Shown: positions 1 to 13,058 of the stretch, piece by piece
Layout: each line of letters begins with the position of its first letter
How positions within the stretch are numbered: position 1 is the stretch's first letter
From: Owenia fusiformis
Lineage: Eukaryota > Annelida > Polychaeta > Sabellida > Oweniidae
Reading direction: 5' to 3'
Length of the DNA stretch: 64,000 nt
Assembly (NCBI GenBank): GCA_903813345.2
Contig: CAIIXF020000006.1
Location: 18,857,936-18,921,935 of the forward strand
Program-made: the position numbers and the translations under genes
The notes under the pieces: model-generated
What the model was told of the DNA's origin: nothing
Database searches by the model: none
Seen by the model: only the letters and a program-made list of their open reading frames with translations

Positions 1-267
1 TCAAAAATCTTTAAAAAATCTGTTTCTTTATGCATTCTCATATCGATTTCAAAGTGCATAAATATTCATTGTTCATTTAATTCAATTTTAATTCCCCTTT
101 TTTCATTTTATTCCATATTAAAATGTGATTAATATGAAATTATCTACACTGGTAATTCAAGATACAAGTGGTTTTGGCCTCTGCCTTAGAAGATAACTAC
201 TCTTTGAATGAGGTTGCTGTTGCCTTTGCTCTTTAAATTAGAGATAATTCTTTGATTTAACCTATCT

Positions 268-460
268 ACTGGCGGATCCAGGGGTGGGGAGCCATGATGC
301 CCTTTGGACATTATTTGGCCTTTAGGGTCTTATCTTTTCATTTAAGGCCAAATTATCAAAAAATGGGTCTTACATTTTCAAAAATATGGGCCCAGTTTTT
401 GGTTTTAGGGCCAATTTTTCTGACTTGGAATAGCCCTTGTTTTCTGGATCCCCCAGTACT
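268..460. mobile_element. Degenerate short element with GGCGGATCCAG end
   Basis: CTGGCGGATCCAGGGGTGGG on the left and TTCTGGATCCCCCAGTA on the right are imperfect inverted repeats of a type common in animal MITEs. Confidence 0.45.
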
Positions 461-2002
461 ATCTCTTATAACAATAGCCACACGATCAAGACTTCATTTT
501 CTATTCCACATCTAAACTCTTTTAAAAGGCCACATACAATACATATGAGACCATTAAGATCATATCAGTATTCAATACATCAAATCATCTGCCATGGTAA
601 GAGTGAAATATGGGTGGCCAATGAAGATCAAGGGTAGAAGATAGTGTTATCAGTCGTTTAGGTCAATCTGGCATTTGTCACGTCCAATAGGGGTGGAGAA
701 CATAGCTTATGTGAGATTACGCCAGGTAATTTTATGCTAATTTGTAAACAACGTAAAAGATCATGGAATTTGAACCAAAATCTTGACTTTACAAAAAACA
801 TGGTACCCTTGCCAAAAGTTTGATTTTGCTTTTTGAAAAAGAGAACCCCATCTACCTAATTATGCTTGGACCCCAAGGGTATGAAAAATGTTACACTGGT
901 ATGGTTACACTATATTAACTGATAATGCTTGTTGCCCATCCCCCCCTTTGAATACACTAGCAACAAATTTAAGCAAACACAACAACTTCTACCTTCATTT
1001 GAGATACATATCCATTTACCGATCAGTCTTATATCAAATCCCTTTATACCCCCCTCCATTCTACTTTATCACCCATGTTCAGGGGTTTCATAAGCAGCAG
1101 GCAACAGGCGATTTTCACTGGTTGTTTTCACAAAATCGCCTGTTGTTTTCAGGGACTTTTCAACTTTTCCATGTTGAATTTATGATTTCCATTCATTTTG
1201 CCTGTTGTTTTCATTTATTTAGCCTGTTGTGAGAAATTATAGTGAAATCCCTGCATGTTACATGAAGTGATTATAGGCAAAACTTTCTGCACTATATTAA
1301 CTGGTACTTCTAAAACATGAATGGCACAAATGATTCCATAGTTACAGCGACATGACTTTGTATACAAAAAAATAATACCATTAATTAATGTCTGATCAAT
1401 CGAAATCAAGTTAATTGTGATAAGGCGCAACCATAAGTAGATGATCAATACAGCTTATATTTGCTTTTTACAGTCTTCTGCATGAGCCAACTGCCCAGTT
1501 GATCATGTGTTTTTGGGACTGGACACCAGACTGTAAATAGATCTCATGTCAGAGTGACTCCAATTATACCATTTTGTTCTTGGATGTTTTTATAATTTGA
1601 GGAAGAACTTGATGACGTAAAGGGCGTTAACAAATTGAAGATGACGTCTACAGACAAGATTATACATGTACATCTTAATCTAGTTTCTTCATCTTACATC
1701 TAGTCTCTGGTATCTATTTTGTTGGACATCGCTAGGGAATGAAGGGGGGGGGGGGTGTTTGAAACAAGCTATGTTTCTCCCACTTAGTGTCCAGGCATTT
1801 TTTTATGCTTCACATTACATCTTTCGGTTTTCAAACTAGCAATATTATAGAGAGGAACTGATAAAAGGTTATGAGTTCTGTTATTGTCCAGAACCTAATT
1901 CACATTATAAATTTAGATAAATCTTTGCCATCCCACCCCTATTGTCAATTCCCCCACATTAATGTGATAAAATAATTTAGGGAGGATAACATAGATAACA
2001 AA

Positions 2003-2152
2003 ACATTAACATGCAAAATGTCACTACCTGCCATTTGTTACAGATGCCGATCGCGAAACACTAATGACCCGATGCCGAACATAAACCATCAAACACATTC
2101 ACAAAAAGTTGGAGACTATAATCATTTATAACCAATAGTGGTAGTGACATAA
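2003..2152. repeat. Dispersed repeat family A, copy at 2.0 kb
   Basis: This 110-150-bp family begins ATGCAAAATGTCACTACCTG, continues CCATTTGTTACAGATGCC and ends GTGGTAGTGACATAA. The start and end form a weak inverted pair (GTCACCACC / GGTGGTGAC). Other copies lie at 17660-17797, 44180-44332, 53900-54280 (broken) and 58120-58232. Confidence 0.75.
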
Positions 2153-5100
2153 CAAAGGGACTCGAGCCAGACCAAAAAGATAAAATGACACATACCTGCT
2201 GAATAACGACTTAATCACATCATAATATGTTTCGTGTTCTAGAATCTGCAAACTGTTTTTATATTCTGAGTGTAGTAATTGCTATATCTGTGTACTTGTA
2301 GCAAAGAGCTGCCATTTTAAAGTTGTTAGTTTGACAGGTACATCACTTCTGAAAGACAAAACAAGGCCATGAGCTAAATCTAAATTGGATAGGGAGAACA
2401 TAGCAAAGGTGCAAAATAAAGTGCAAAATAATTGAATTTAGTATAGCAAGTATCTAGTATATAGCAAGAAAATCAGAAATCCTAGATTTTCTGATTATCT
2501 TGCTTCTATGTTTCTAGTTTCACTCATCTGAACAAAGCCCGAATGATAACAAGTCTTTTGGAAGTTTGGTTTTTGCTCGCTTGATTTCACTTGATTCTTT
2601 GATCTACATGTACTTCAAATTAATTTCAATTTCATGGTGGAGAAAACATATTACATGTACTTTGTTTACATTGGTTTATTGTGTAATAACACTATTCAAA
2701 AGTTTCTCAATTTAACAGGTACGTAAATTCACTTAAAGCAATGTGAAATTAAGACACATATGATCAGTGACATCTAACAAACAATGATCATTATGTTTCA
2801 TCAAATATGTCCTTTTAGACAAATCATCATTATGTTTGAGGAAAAAATGTTCATTGTCACATGTAAGCATGATTAGTAAGTTTTTGGCAAAAACAGCACT
2901 TATACAACCTTAAACAGTATTCCTTATTTCTTTATCTTTAACTTTTTCTCTTACTTTAAACTGGACTTCTTTATTTTCAACTCTTAATTCATAACACACT
3001 ATGTTGGGAGATGTAACCAGATATATAACATCAAAACTCAATCAATATATTGACACATAACATCTTCTGACAACATCCCTCACATAAAACACCAAACTAA
3101 CCATTCTAGATTCTGAATGAAATATCTATATTTCATTTCTATATAATCTAGATTGTTTACTTTAATATTCTACTTACTTCATTCCCTGCTTTCCCACTCT
3201 TATATTCAATATCACATTTTAAAATAAGAATCGCATAATTTCATTTCATGGATGTTTCTCTTAAGGCCAATATTTTTATCTGTAGTTAGTTCCAACTCAG
3301 AAAACATCAATATTTCCAATATTTCTAATAAATTGAATAGAGTGGAGTCATAATGAATTTCTGATTACTGGGTTTTGATTAATGTATGGTTTAGGGGTTT
3401 GTTTGTTTCAGAATGTTGCCATATGTGCTTTAAGATTATGAAAACAATTGTTTTCGAAAACAAAAGAATGCAGATTCATGAAATAATGCAAACAAAACTT
3501 GATTTATAATTGTGATTGAACAACAGACCTGGATTCAAACATCATTATAATTGTGTCAAAGGATAATGAAACATTTGGAATCAGTTGTATCACTCTTACT
3601 CGTTTCCCAGTTCGATTTTCACATCATACCTTGGATATCCAAGATGTGTATCACTGGCAATGAGACAGCCAGTTGAAATGTTCACTTTGAAACCAAGATC
3701 GCACATACTTTGAAAGTGCCAAAAAATCTTGGCACATTTTGATGAATATTCGACAGAAATGTGACAGAACAGATCTATGTGTCACTTGAGTCTATTTTTT
3801 CAAATTTTCCATAAATCTGAATAGAAACTACTGATTTATGACATTTTGAGAAATTGATCCTAGTCTCAGGTACAGTTGCAAGAAATTGTGTTTACAGAGC
3901 ATGATCTATAACACCATACTTGCCATATCTTATTGTTACTTTGCACTAGGCTGTCATAAACATTCAATTCAGTGGAATCGAGAAAGATGGGCTCATATTT
4001 TGCAGAAACAATTACGCCAAAACTGTAAGGAATAACAAAATTATGAAAGGGCTTTGTGTCAGTGTGAAAAATGATATCATTCAATAGTGATTTGGAAGTA
4101 TCTTGCAAAATAGTGACCTAACAAGAATGGCTTAAGTAATTTTTCATTTGAGTAGACTTAAAAGACAGAATTCTAAGAAAAAAGTATTTCATTTTGTATT
4201 TGCTAATTGAGTTTTTTAGTTTTTCGGATATTAACACACTTTCATTCTAAAAACAGGATGTACATAAAATCTAAGTTAAGCAGTGTTGCCATATTCTTGT
4301 TGTTTGCATGATGTGCAAACAACAACAATTTCATTATCAAATTACACAAGTCAGTGCAGAATATGTTCAACATTGCAAACAATGCATAGTATTCATCTTT
4401 GATTATTCATGTTTGTAAAACATTTTAATTGTTTACAAGGCTTTTCTACCATATATTTTAATAATAAATGGAAACATTAGCAGACCCTCACCTTAAGTGG
4501 AACATTAAACATCCATGACCCAGAAATTGCCTCCCCAAAATTCCTGAGATTTTTTAGATTTAACATATATGTGTTTTACACTATTGTTAAAACAATGACT
4601 TATTATCATAAAGCATGTATCTGATTGTACTGATAAAAAACAAATGTCCTTAAACCTCAACTCACATTTAAATTGACCCTGTGTATTATAAATGAAATTC
4701 ACAGTATTTATGATAAAATATGACAATAATGTTAAAAAGAACGAAATCTGGTAAAGACACATGAAGCCCATCGATGTAATTGATCAAAAAGTCAAGAGTA
4801 CCATCACTTCAGAATTCGAATAGAATCAGCATGAGAAATTGTGTGATTTTATTCGAGGTCTTTTGCCATTGTATTGTATGTAGAGCCTGGTTTTGAAAAT
4901 TCAACTAAAACAATAGGTACAAAAACACTCTTGAGAAAAATGTCATATGGGTCATTTATAATTGTAAAAATAGAGCTTTTTAAAGGTTTAATTAGCAAGG
5001 TATTGAGTAAATTGGTATGCTGTCAGCACAACACAGTTAAAATATACATGCATATAATGGTTTATTTTATGGGGAGGGGGAAAAGCAAAAAATATAGATA

Positions 5101-5669
5101 ACAATAGAGGAATTTTATCTACAGCTAGGTAGAGGGAGAGCCTGCAGGTCACTGATATCTGATAATGAATATGTCATTCATGTCATCAGGGTAGCATTAT
5201 TAAATCACCATGTGAGCTAAAAAATCAATTCTCAACTGGATATGATATCAATCAGTGTATTTCACTGGGTATAGTCTTGCATCTAGCCCCTGGATCCCCT
5301 CATCTCAAGGTATCATAAACAGCAATCACTTAGAATATTAGATCAACTGGGCACTGCATAAATAGAGATTATAGGATAATATGTTTATCCCAAACCAATC
5401 TTGGTCATCTGGTTCACATTGTTCAATTGTGGAAATATTTTAGAATATTCATGTCCAGTTTTGTTTTCTTGGCCGTGGGTGGATTTTCCCGTTCTCTCAA
5501 ATATTTCCTAATTCATTTTCTCGAATTTTTGATTGATTAAGTGGATGCTCCTTCCCTTTTTTAAACCATCAAACAGATCCCGATTGTCTGTGTTTTCTCC
5601 ATTGTCGTTTACAGTCATTACGCGAACGTTACAAATTATGAACAAATATGCGAGCAGCGATTATGGCGT

Positions 5670-5730
5670 AGCGGGCAGATATACTATATCTGCCCGCTCG
5701 GAGCGGGATGTAAAGCTATATCTGCCCGCT
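5670..5730. repeat. 29-bp perfect palindrome with a third copy of its arm
   Basis: AGCGGGCAGATATA (5670-5683) pairs exactly with TATATCTGCCCGCT (5685-5698), and the same right arm recurs at 5717-5730 after a GC-rich spacer. Confidence 0.8.
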
Positions 5731-6714
5731 GATGAAAATATAAGTTTTTACAAACCGGCTTTATGTACCTGTAACACGTCCAAGTATGGGATAAACTCAT
5801 TTACACTCTACTATACCTTGCAATTTAGTGTTCATAAGCAACCCATTTGGCTTAATAGTAATGATTATGCTATTTGTTTTTATTTGTCTGTTCCTTATGA
5901 ATGGTTTATCGGAAGACTGTTAGACTGTTAATAAGGTAATTGCAAAAATATACTAAACAATACAATTAGACAAACAGAGTATCTTATGCATTTCTAAGGG
6001 TGATTTCCCAGTTTGACTTTCAATCTTCATACCTTGGTAATCCAAGATGGGTGTTTGAGCTCTTTTTAAAAATTTGAAAAATATATACATGTCAACCTAT
6101 TCAAATCTGTTTGAGCCCTGTCAATGGGAAATGGGGAGATATTTGACCAAAACTGGTAAAATCAGAGAATAAATTATATCAGTTACTTAAACATGCAAAT
6201 AACAATATCAATTTTCATATACAGTACACGTATATTCATATTATGCTAATTCTAAACATGTTAGATGAACATATGTGCTTGACAGCATGTTGGAAGATAC
6301 TAAAAACAAATTGCTGATGCATTTAAAGAATTTAATTAATTGAGAAACCAATAAAAAAGGAGTATAATCACTACAAGTATTATGAGTTTCTTAATGAAGT
6401 AAAATACATTTTTATTCAGGAAATGCAGGAAGTTCAGAATACTCAAAATAATTAGAGTATACTGTTATCCCCCTCTCCCTAATCATTCTCTCTTAAAAAC
6501 AAGATGAGAAAAACATATATTTGATAAAACATGACATCTATCTTAAACAAGTTGCTATCCCTGATGATGATTATCAAAATGAAACAGACCAGCCAGGAAT
6601 TTGATGCAAGGCTAATTGATGTGTGAATATTTGAAGGCTGACAGAGGGCATGGGAGGACCCATTCTGATAAAAGCCTTTGATCTTCCTTACTGTTATCTC
6701 ATGGGAGTAGCCTC

Positions 6715-7140
6715 TCATATTTATTGGTACCTCTCCTCTTAATCAGTACCTCTTTCCTAACCCTTTTTGGTAAGATCCATTTTATTAGTAGCTTCACTCT
6801 TTATCATTACTTTTCTCATTTATTGGTATACCTCTCTCTTTATAAGTAAATACCTGTCTAATTTATTGGTTATTGGTGCCTCTCTCCTTTATCAGTGCTT
6901 TCACTGTTTATTGGTGCTTCTCTCTTCACCTATTTTCTTTTACCATTTTCTGTAATTCCCATTTATTGGTACCTCTCACATTTATCACCACCTTCACGAT
7001 TATAATCGCACCTCTTCTCATATTTCCTTTCTCCTTCATTGGTTTTGTTCTTTTTATTCATATGTTTCCATTTGTTAGTACATGAACTTGTTAGTAACTT
7101 GAACCTTTATCAGTAAATTTCTCCTTTATTGCCCCCTCTC
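6715..7140. repeat. Degenerate tandem repeat, TTTATTGGTACCTCTC-like unit
   Basis: More than ten imperfect 20-30-bp units built on TTTATTGGT(A/G)CCTCTCTC. Two short frames across it are artefacts of the repeat. Confidence 0.75.
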
Positions 7141-7974
7141 CCTCTCTATGTATCTTTATCTGCATCAGATTGTGCATTACATAAAAATAGAAAACAAATC
7201 AGCACAACCAGTTTCATCTAAGCATTCCTAAGTTTACATAATCATTTTGACATTTGATCTGTGTGTTTGTTCCCTGCTCGTTTATTCAGTGCCAAAGTCC
7301 TATTATCTGGCAAATAACAGGTTCTGTATACTCTAATTAATACCCCGTTATCTAATATCGAGAGAATACTGTACAATACTGATACTGTTCAATGAGAGAT
7401 TATCTGCATAACATCACCTCAGTTGATCAATATGGAGAATTCATTACACCTTAGGCTTATAAAGTATTTAGTGTGTTATACCCGTTCCATCTGGCTCTTC
7501 AATAGATGAAACGAATAACAAAAATAGCAAGTTTCTCAACAGCTAGGACAGTCTGACCCTAATAATCTCATTTGCAGATACTCATCTTTGTGTCAAATAC
7601 AGAAATCCCTGCAATGATACATCATGAGAAATCATGGCCTTCTATTTAAGCTATCTCTCTAGGATATTTCTAGTTGAAGGCAGAAAGATGTGATGAGTAT
7701 CAGAATGGCAATGATCTGACTCAAATAGCTCTTTCTGTATCTGTTACATTATGCCTGTTATCATGCCTTTAATAATAAGATCAATTAATCAAAACAAGCA
7801 CCATTAAGTTGTTTTGGTTGAAGCTCTGACTTAACAAGAGGGTTACCAATTCAAAAAATATTAGAAGTTCACAGCATTTAAATTGTAATCTCAATGTACA
7901 ATGTTCTATAAATACATGTTTCATTGTGAGATGTTAGTTTCAGTATGAGGTGTTCAGTAGGTGGTGTACCCACT

Positions 7975-8158
7975 TGCTTTAATGCTGATTAACTTACATA
8001 GAGACTAGGCTTGCACCTACCTGAAAATCCATTTGCTACCACTTGAAAATAAGAAAATATCATGAAAATTGGCATATTATGACCAATTTTGGTTTGAATT
8101 GTGAAATGAGAATTTTGCACCCACTTGAGAAAAAAAATCATGTGGAGGTCACTGATAT
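7975..8158 (+). repeat. Dispersed repeat family B, copy at 8.0 kb
   Basis: GCTTGCACCTACCTGAAAAT, then ATTTTGCACCCACTTGAG and GGAGGTCACTGAT follow the order of the family. Confidence 0.75.
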
Positions 8159-8164
8159 ATGATT

Positions 8165-8360
8165 TCCATTATGAAGGACTTATATATAATGTCATGAAGT
8201 GTTCACCATAAAGTTTCAACGTAAGGTGTTCTTCATATATACAAGTTCCACCATGAAGTATTTACCAAAATATACAAATTCCATTATAATGTATTTTCCA
8301 AATACTTTTGTTAGTTCCAATGTGAGGTGTTCACCATACAAGTTTCAATCTAACATGTGT
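8165..8360. repeat. Degenerate tandem repeat, AGTTCCA-TGTGAGGTGTTCACCA-like unit
   Basis: About five imperfect units of roughly 40 bp. Related words also occur at 7900-7960. Confidence 0.6.
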
Positions 8361-8509
8361 ATAAACACAGATCAATTCACTAGCAATGAACAAAATTTTT
8401 AACCAACCTGGCCTTGAGAGCTTGTATGTTCTGAGATTATTGCATTCCATTAACCATTGCAATCCATCTTCCTACAAATACAAACAGAAAGTACAGGGTC
8501 AGATTATAC

Positions 8510-8650
8510 TAACAAGGCTTCCAGGAATCTGCTTCTGAAACATTCAAAGTAGTGTAGAATTCTTGTATGAATCTTATACTAATAACAAGGCTTCCAAGAA
8601 TCTGCTTCTGAAACATTCAAAGTAGTGTAGAATTCTAACATGAATCTTGT
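8510..8650. repeat. Tandem duplication of about 76 bp
   Basis: AACAAGGCTTCCAGGAATCT at 8510 recurs as AACAAGGCTTCCAAGAATCT at 8586, and both continue through GAATCTTA/GAATCTTG with few changes. Confidence 0.9.
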
Positions 8651-8810
8651 AAGAAATCGTTCCATATAACCCTCTTGTCTCTCATCAATGCTACATAAAC
8701 TGTAAAATATTACATGATTGAGACTAAAATTAACATTCAAAATCTCTCACCCTCTTTACATACCAAACTTTTATATAAAACCACACTATTAACTGTGAAA
8801 TAACATAAGT

Positions 8811-10182
8811 ACCCTTGGTATACGCAGCTAACGAAAATTGACCGGTACGGGTCAAAAGCTGGACCGGTACTGGTTAACGGTTTTATTTGAATTTAAAACA
8901 GCCATAACTAAAACAACAATTAAAACAACCATAACTTGCTCAATATTGACGGACCGGTTCGGGGCAATAGAACCGGTCCGGATGTAAATAGCATGTCATT
9001 TACATCATACCTTGATGGGGAAAAATTAGTCATATAAATCTGACCCTCGTATGATGTTATTTGTTGTTATTTTTTCTGATTTGGATATTTATTTTTTCTT
9101 ATTTTCTTGCATACTAGGGTCATACACACTCCGCGCATCTAAATTGCGGGAAATGCTTTCCTGGCCTGTCTACCAAACCAAATTCACACAAATGATAAAT
9201 AAATTTCTTTGCTTCAACTATAAAGTATTTAATCTTACCTTAGACACGTAAAACGCTTGGTAATTGAAGAAATATAAGCATGCCGCTTGGATTTTAAAAT
9301 TTTTTCATTTTGCCATGCCAAGGTCACTTCCGGGTTAATCTGAGTCTATATGTAAAACTATGTTAAACGAAATCATAAGTACTTGTTACACGAAAAAATC
9401 AGTTGAAAGGGAAGCAGTGTCGTTAAGAAGGGAAGTTATTTGGAAGAGTTATTGTTTCAAAATGAGAAAAGTAATAAGTATGAGAGAACGGCTTTGGAAT
9501 CGATCTCTGTGTAATAAATAATTATGATTCCGTTTTGATACATGTTTTACATTTAGACTACCGGAAACAACATTCAGCAACATGGTGGGCGATAATGAAA
9601 ATATAATTCAATTGATTATATTTCGTCAATTATCAAGCGTTTTACATGTCTAAGGTAAGATTTAACACTTTGATGTTGGAACTAAATAATTACTCGATAA
9701 TTTGTGTGACTTTGGTAAGCATGGTAACTACGGTTACCAAGACAAGCCAGAAAAGCGTTTACCGCAATTTGTCAGCAATAATATCTACGACGGTATATGC
9801 TAAGAAAATGATAAAAAATAAATATCCAAATAGGAACAAGGAATATCGAAGAACAGCATATAACCGTCGGATTTATATGACTAGGAAAAATAGATCTTAT
9901 ATGTTAGAAGTACTAAATAAAAGTTATCGTGAAAATGAGACAGTCGTTCTAGAGAGAAAAGAGCATAAATGCGCATTTAGAGAGTTTTGGTCTGTTTAAA
10001 AATCTGTAAAAAATTGGGGTACTTAAAAGCATCAGGAGGCATCATATATTTCAAATTAGACACGAGGAAGTCAATATTGAGCAAGTTATGGCTGTTTTAA
10101 ATTCAAATAAAACCGTTAACCCGTACCGGTCCAGCTTTTGACCCGTACCGGTCAATTTTCGTTAGCTGCGTATACCAAGGGT
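8811..10182. mobile_element. 1.37-kb element with GACCGGTAC-rich inverted ends
   Basis: About 110-bp inverted repeats start ACCCTTGGTATACGCAGCTA and contain GACCGGTACGGGTCAAAAGC. A second, inner inverted pair (9231-9267 and 9626-9663, AATCTTACCTTAGACACGTA) bounds a 430-bp core. A 117-codon plus-strand frame at 9646-9999 is Lys/Arg rich and matches nothing I know. Target duplication is unclear. Confidence 0.75.
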
Positions 10183-10999
10183 GATAAGGAAATAAAGACA
10201 TTGATATAAATCAAAAAGTTGAAGCAAACCAAGAGGAAAGGGTACCTTTGATGACAAATGACTATGATATCTCTAAATTATAAAGAACTGTAAACTCTTA
10301 ATCTAACACATAATGAGTAAAAGTTCCAACCAATAAGTTATACCCTATCTATGCTTTACCTTGATTGTGATGTCTCATAAAAGTGCTCTACTTTAGCATC
10401 ATCATAGCGTTGATATAGTGTTTTATAAGCTTCATCATTTATCTATTTGATCTAATGCAGCTTATCCCTGCTTCATTAACACATAAATCTCACAGGGATA
10501 CGATTCTATAATATAACCTTCATAAAAAAGCATGTAAAAATGAAAAGAAAAATACCAATTATAAAAGACCAACAGAAAAATATTAATAATGATGTATGTT
10601 TCTTGTTTATTATTTTAACAAGTAATTATGCCTTAAAGGGTTTGTTGTGTTGTTTGTTTTGTTCAGTTATGCATGTTTATTTTGATGTACCTTCTCTAAA
10701 CCTCTCCAATTATATATGCATGGTTATTTATTTCAAATGCTTAAAAAACAGAAACCGCAGTTAGCATTTGTAAGAAACATCTTATGCATCAGTTATGTCA
10801 TTCTAACCAGATACATTAGGTTTTGCACTTGTTAGCAAAGTAATGTGTTTTGTTGTGATAGCACGCCTCGTATGAGTGACGTATTAGCCAGGGTGGGCAA
10901 AGTGGTTATAGATAATCTAATGATGTTCAGAATGACGTCAGACAGATGACTTCATCTGTGGAGAAATGTTTTTAAAAATTTCCCAGTTAAAGGCTATTT

Positions 11000-13058
11000 C
11001 ACGGGGTGCCATCGAATAATTTTGGCAACGTACCGGAGAACGACATTTTACTAAGAAATGGCAATAATTTAGCACAATATATTTTTTAACTAGAGTTCTA
11101 TTTTGATTTTGACAAAAGTAAGTATTCCATGCAATAACTATTTCATTCATGAGTTTGTAGGAATTATGTTGGAACCCAGTTCTGATCAAGTACGAAGTTA
11201 TTGAAATCGGCGCAGACGGACTTTACTCCGAAAGATGGTTTTTCGATTATAACTTTTTACAACATTTAAGTATAGACTTTTGAAAAAAGTACAGAATAGT
11301 TCTTATACTATTGAATAATTCTGTTATTTCTGATTCACACGACTCTGATTTGTTTAATTAAAAAAAAGTTTTAAAAATATTACTTAGGAACGTAACCGGA
11401 GCTGGGAACGTAACCGGAGCAGATCAGTTGAATTATATAATTTAAAAAAATAAAATATATGATTTAAAGCATATATATTATTTACAAACACATATGTCAG
11501 CTTACTTGGTGTGATAGAATTATAGAACACTGTCTATTAACGACTGAAAAGCAATGTTCTGTAGTTTAACTGGAAAAAATCATTCACTTTCTTACTTGCT
11601 TAATGACTCACGCCTAGGTTTATCGAAACAAAGATGGATAACAACTGGTTTTGCATAAAACAATAAACGGGGACTCACTCAAACAGCTTACGTTTATATG
11701 GAGGGGGGGGGGGGGGGTTAGGTGAAGAATTTCAGAAAGCATATGTTGATTCGATTTGGTCGAGCACATGACAAGTACTTAACACACCTACGCTATATAC
11801 AGTTCGTTGTATCCTAACTTTTTTAATAATCTAGCATTTAAATGCTTTTATTTCCCCTGAAAAAGAGAAGTTGTCTTAGAAGTATAATACATATAGGTTA
11901 TTTACTGGGAGGGATTGAATATGGGTTTTATTCCGAGGGACAATATGATATTGACCGAGGGAGCGCAGCGACCGAGTGTCAATATCATATAGCCCAAGGT
12001 CAATATCATATTTTCCGAGGAATAAAACCCATATTCAATCCCGACCAGTAATAACCTATTTATTCCATAATACACCCCTCTAAAATGCTACATTTGGAAA
12101 ATGCAGATAACTGGTAAAAAATAACCGGGAAACCGAAAATAGGTTAATATGCTCCAATACGATTTTTTCCCGGGGACAATACGATTTTTTCATGTAATAC
12201 GCTCCAATACGATTTTTTTCCCAGGGACAATACGATTTTTTCATGTAATACGATTCAATACGATTTTTATTCCTTCATATTTCCCTGGGAAAACAGTTGT
12301 ATTATGGAATAAATGTATGTATAAACAGTATACGAAATTAGTATAACAGAGTGGGTTCTAATAGTTCGCTGAACAAATACAATGGGTGAAATCAAATGGA
12401 ATTATTTGCTTACTACATTTAATCACTTCATTCTCCATACAATGGTTGTTCTATGTTTGATAGCCTTTCTAAGGTAAGTGCACTTATGCATGGTAAATAC
12501 CAAATTTAATTTTTCACAATGGATAATTTTTTTCTTTAAATAAAATGTAATAAATACGCATTCGAACAATCCCGTATGTTTTTAAATTAGTATATGTGCT
12601 TTAAATCATATATTTTAATTTTTTTGATTATTGATTAAATAATTCAACTGATCTGCTCCGGTTACGTTCCTAAGTAATATTTTTAAATATTTTTTTTTAA
12701 TTAAACAAATCAGAGTCTTGTGAATCAGAAATAACAAAATTATTCAAAAATATAAGGACTATTCTGTACTTTTTTCAAAAGTCTATACTTAAATGTTGTG
12801 AAAAGTTATAATCGAAAAACCATCTTTCGGAGTTAAGTCCGTCTGCGCCGATTTCAATAACTTCGTACTTGATCAGAACTGGGTTCCAACATAATTCCTA
12901 CAAACTCATGAATGAAATAGTTATTGCATGGAATACTTACTTTTGTCAAAATCAAAATAGAACTCTAGTTAAAAAATATATTGTGCTAAATTATTGCCAT
13001 TTCTTAGTAAAATGTCGTTCTCCGGTACGTTGCCAAAATTATTCGATGGCACCCCGTG
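11000..13058. mobile_element. 2.06-kb element with about 470-bp terminal inverted repeats
   Basis: The ends CACGGGGTGCCATCGAATAA and their complement extend inward about 470 bp with few differences (11000-11480 against 12590-13058). TATTT flanks both sides (10995-10999, 13059-13063). An identical 60-odd-residue frame appears in each repeat in opposite directions, but it is only the repeat sequence and no transposase is recognisable. The interior is taken up by a second element (11893-12313) and a G-run (11703-11717). Confidence 0.85.
11893..12313. mobile_element. Palindrome-plus-module element nested in the 11.0-13.06 kb element
   Basis: A palindrome (11893-12059) has arms ATAGGTTATTTACTGG... 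and ...CCAGTAATAACCTAT and a loop with GAGGGAGCGCAGCGACCGAG. The module 12059-12313 is bounded by TTTATTCCATAATAC and its exact 15-bp complement. It contains about two copies of a 50-bp tandem unit (12151-12268, AATACGATTTTTTCCCGGGG-like). Confidence 0.75.

Larger units (their letters stand above)
1..8810. other. Gene-poor AT-rich stretch
   Basis: Apart from the repeats listed separately I see no gene. Further repeated words are CCTGTTGTTTTCA at 1080-1235 (also near 18510) and a 55-bp similarity between 3602 and 5999 (TTTCCCAGTT...CATACCTTGG). The longest open frame (5533-5931, 132 codons) has no recognisable motif. Confidence 0.5.

Noticed and set aside
888-1232. 114-codon open frame at the window start
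   Set aside because: It covers the CCTGTTGTTTTCA repeated words and shows no conserved motif.
5533-5931. 132-codon open frame
   Set aside because: No start context, codon bias or motif supports it, and it spans a palindrome.
9646-9999. 117-codon Lys/Arg-rich frame in the 8.8-10.2 kb element
   Set aside because: No recognisable domain; it may be chance in AT-rich DNA, so it is not called as a gene.
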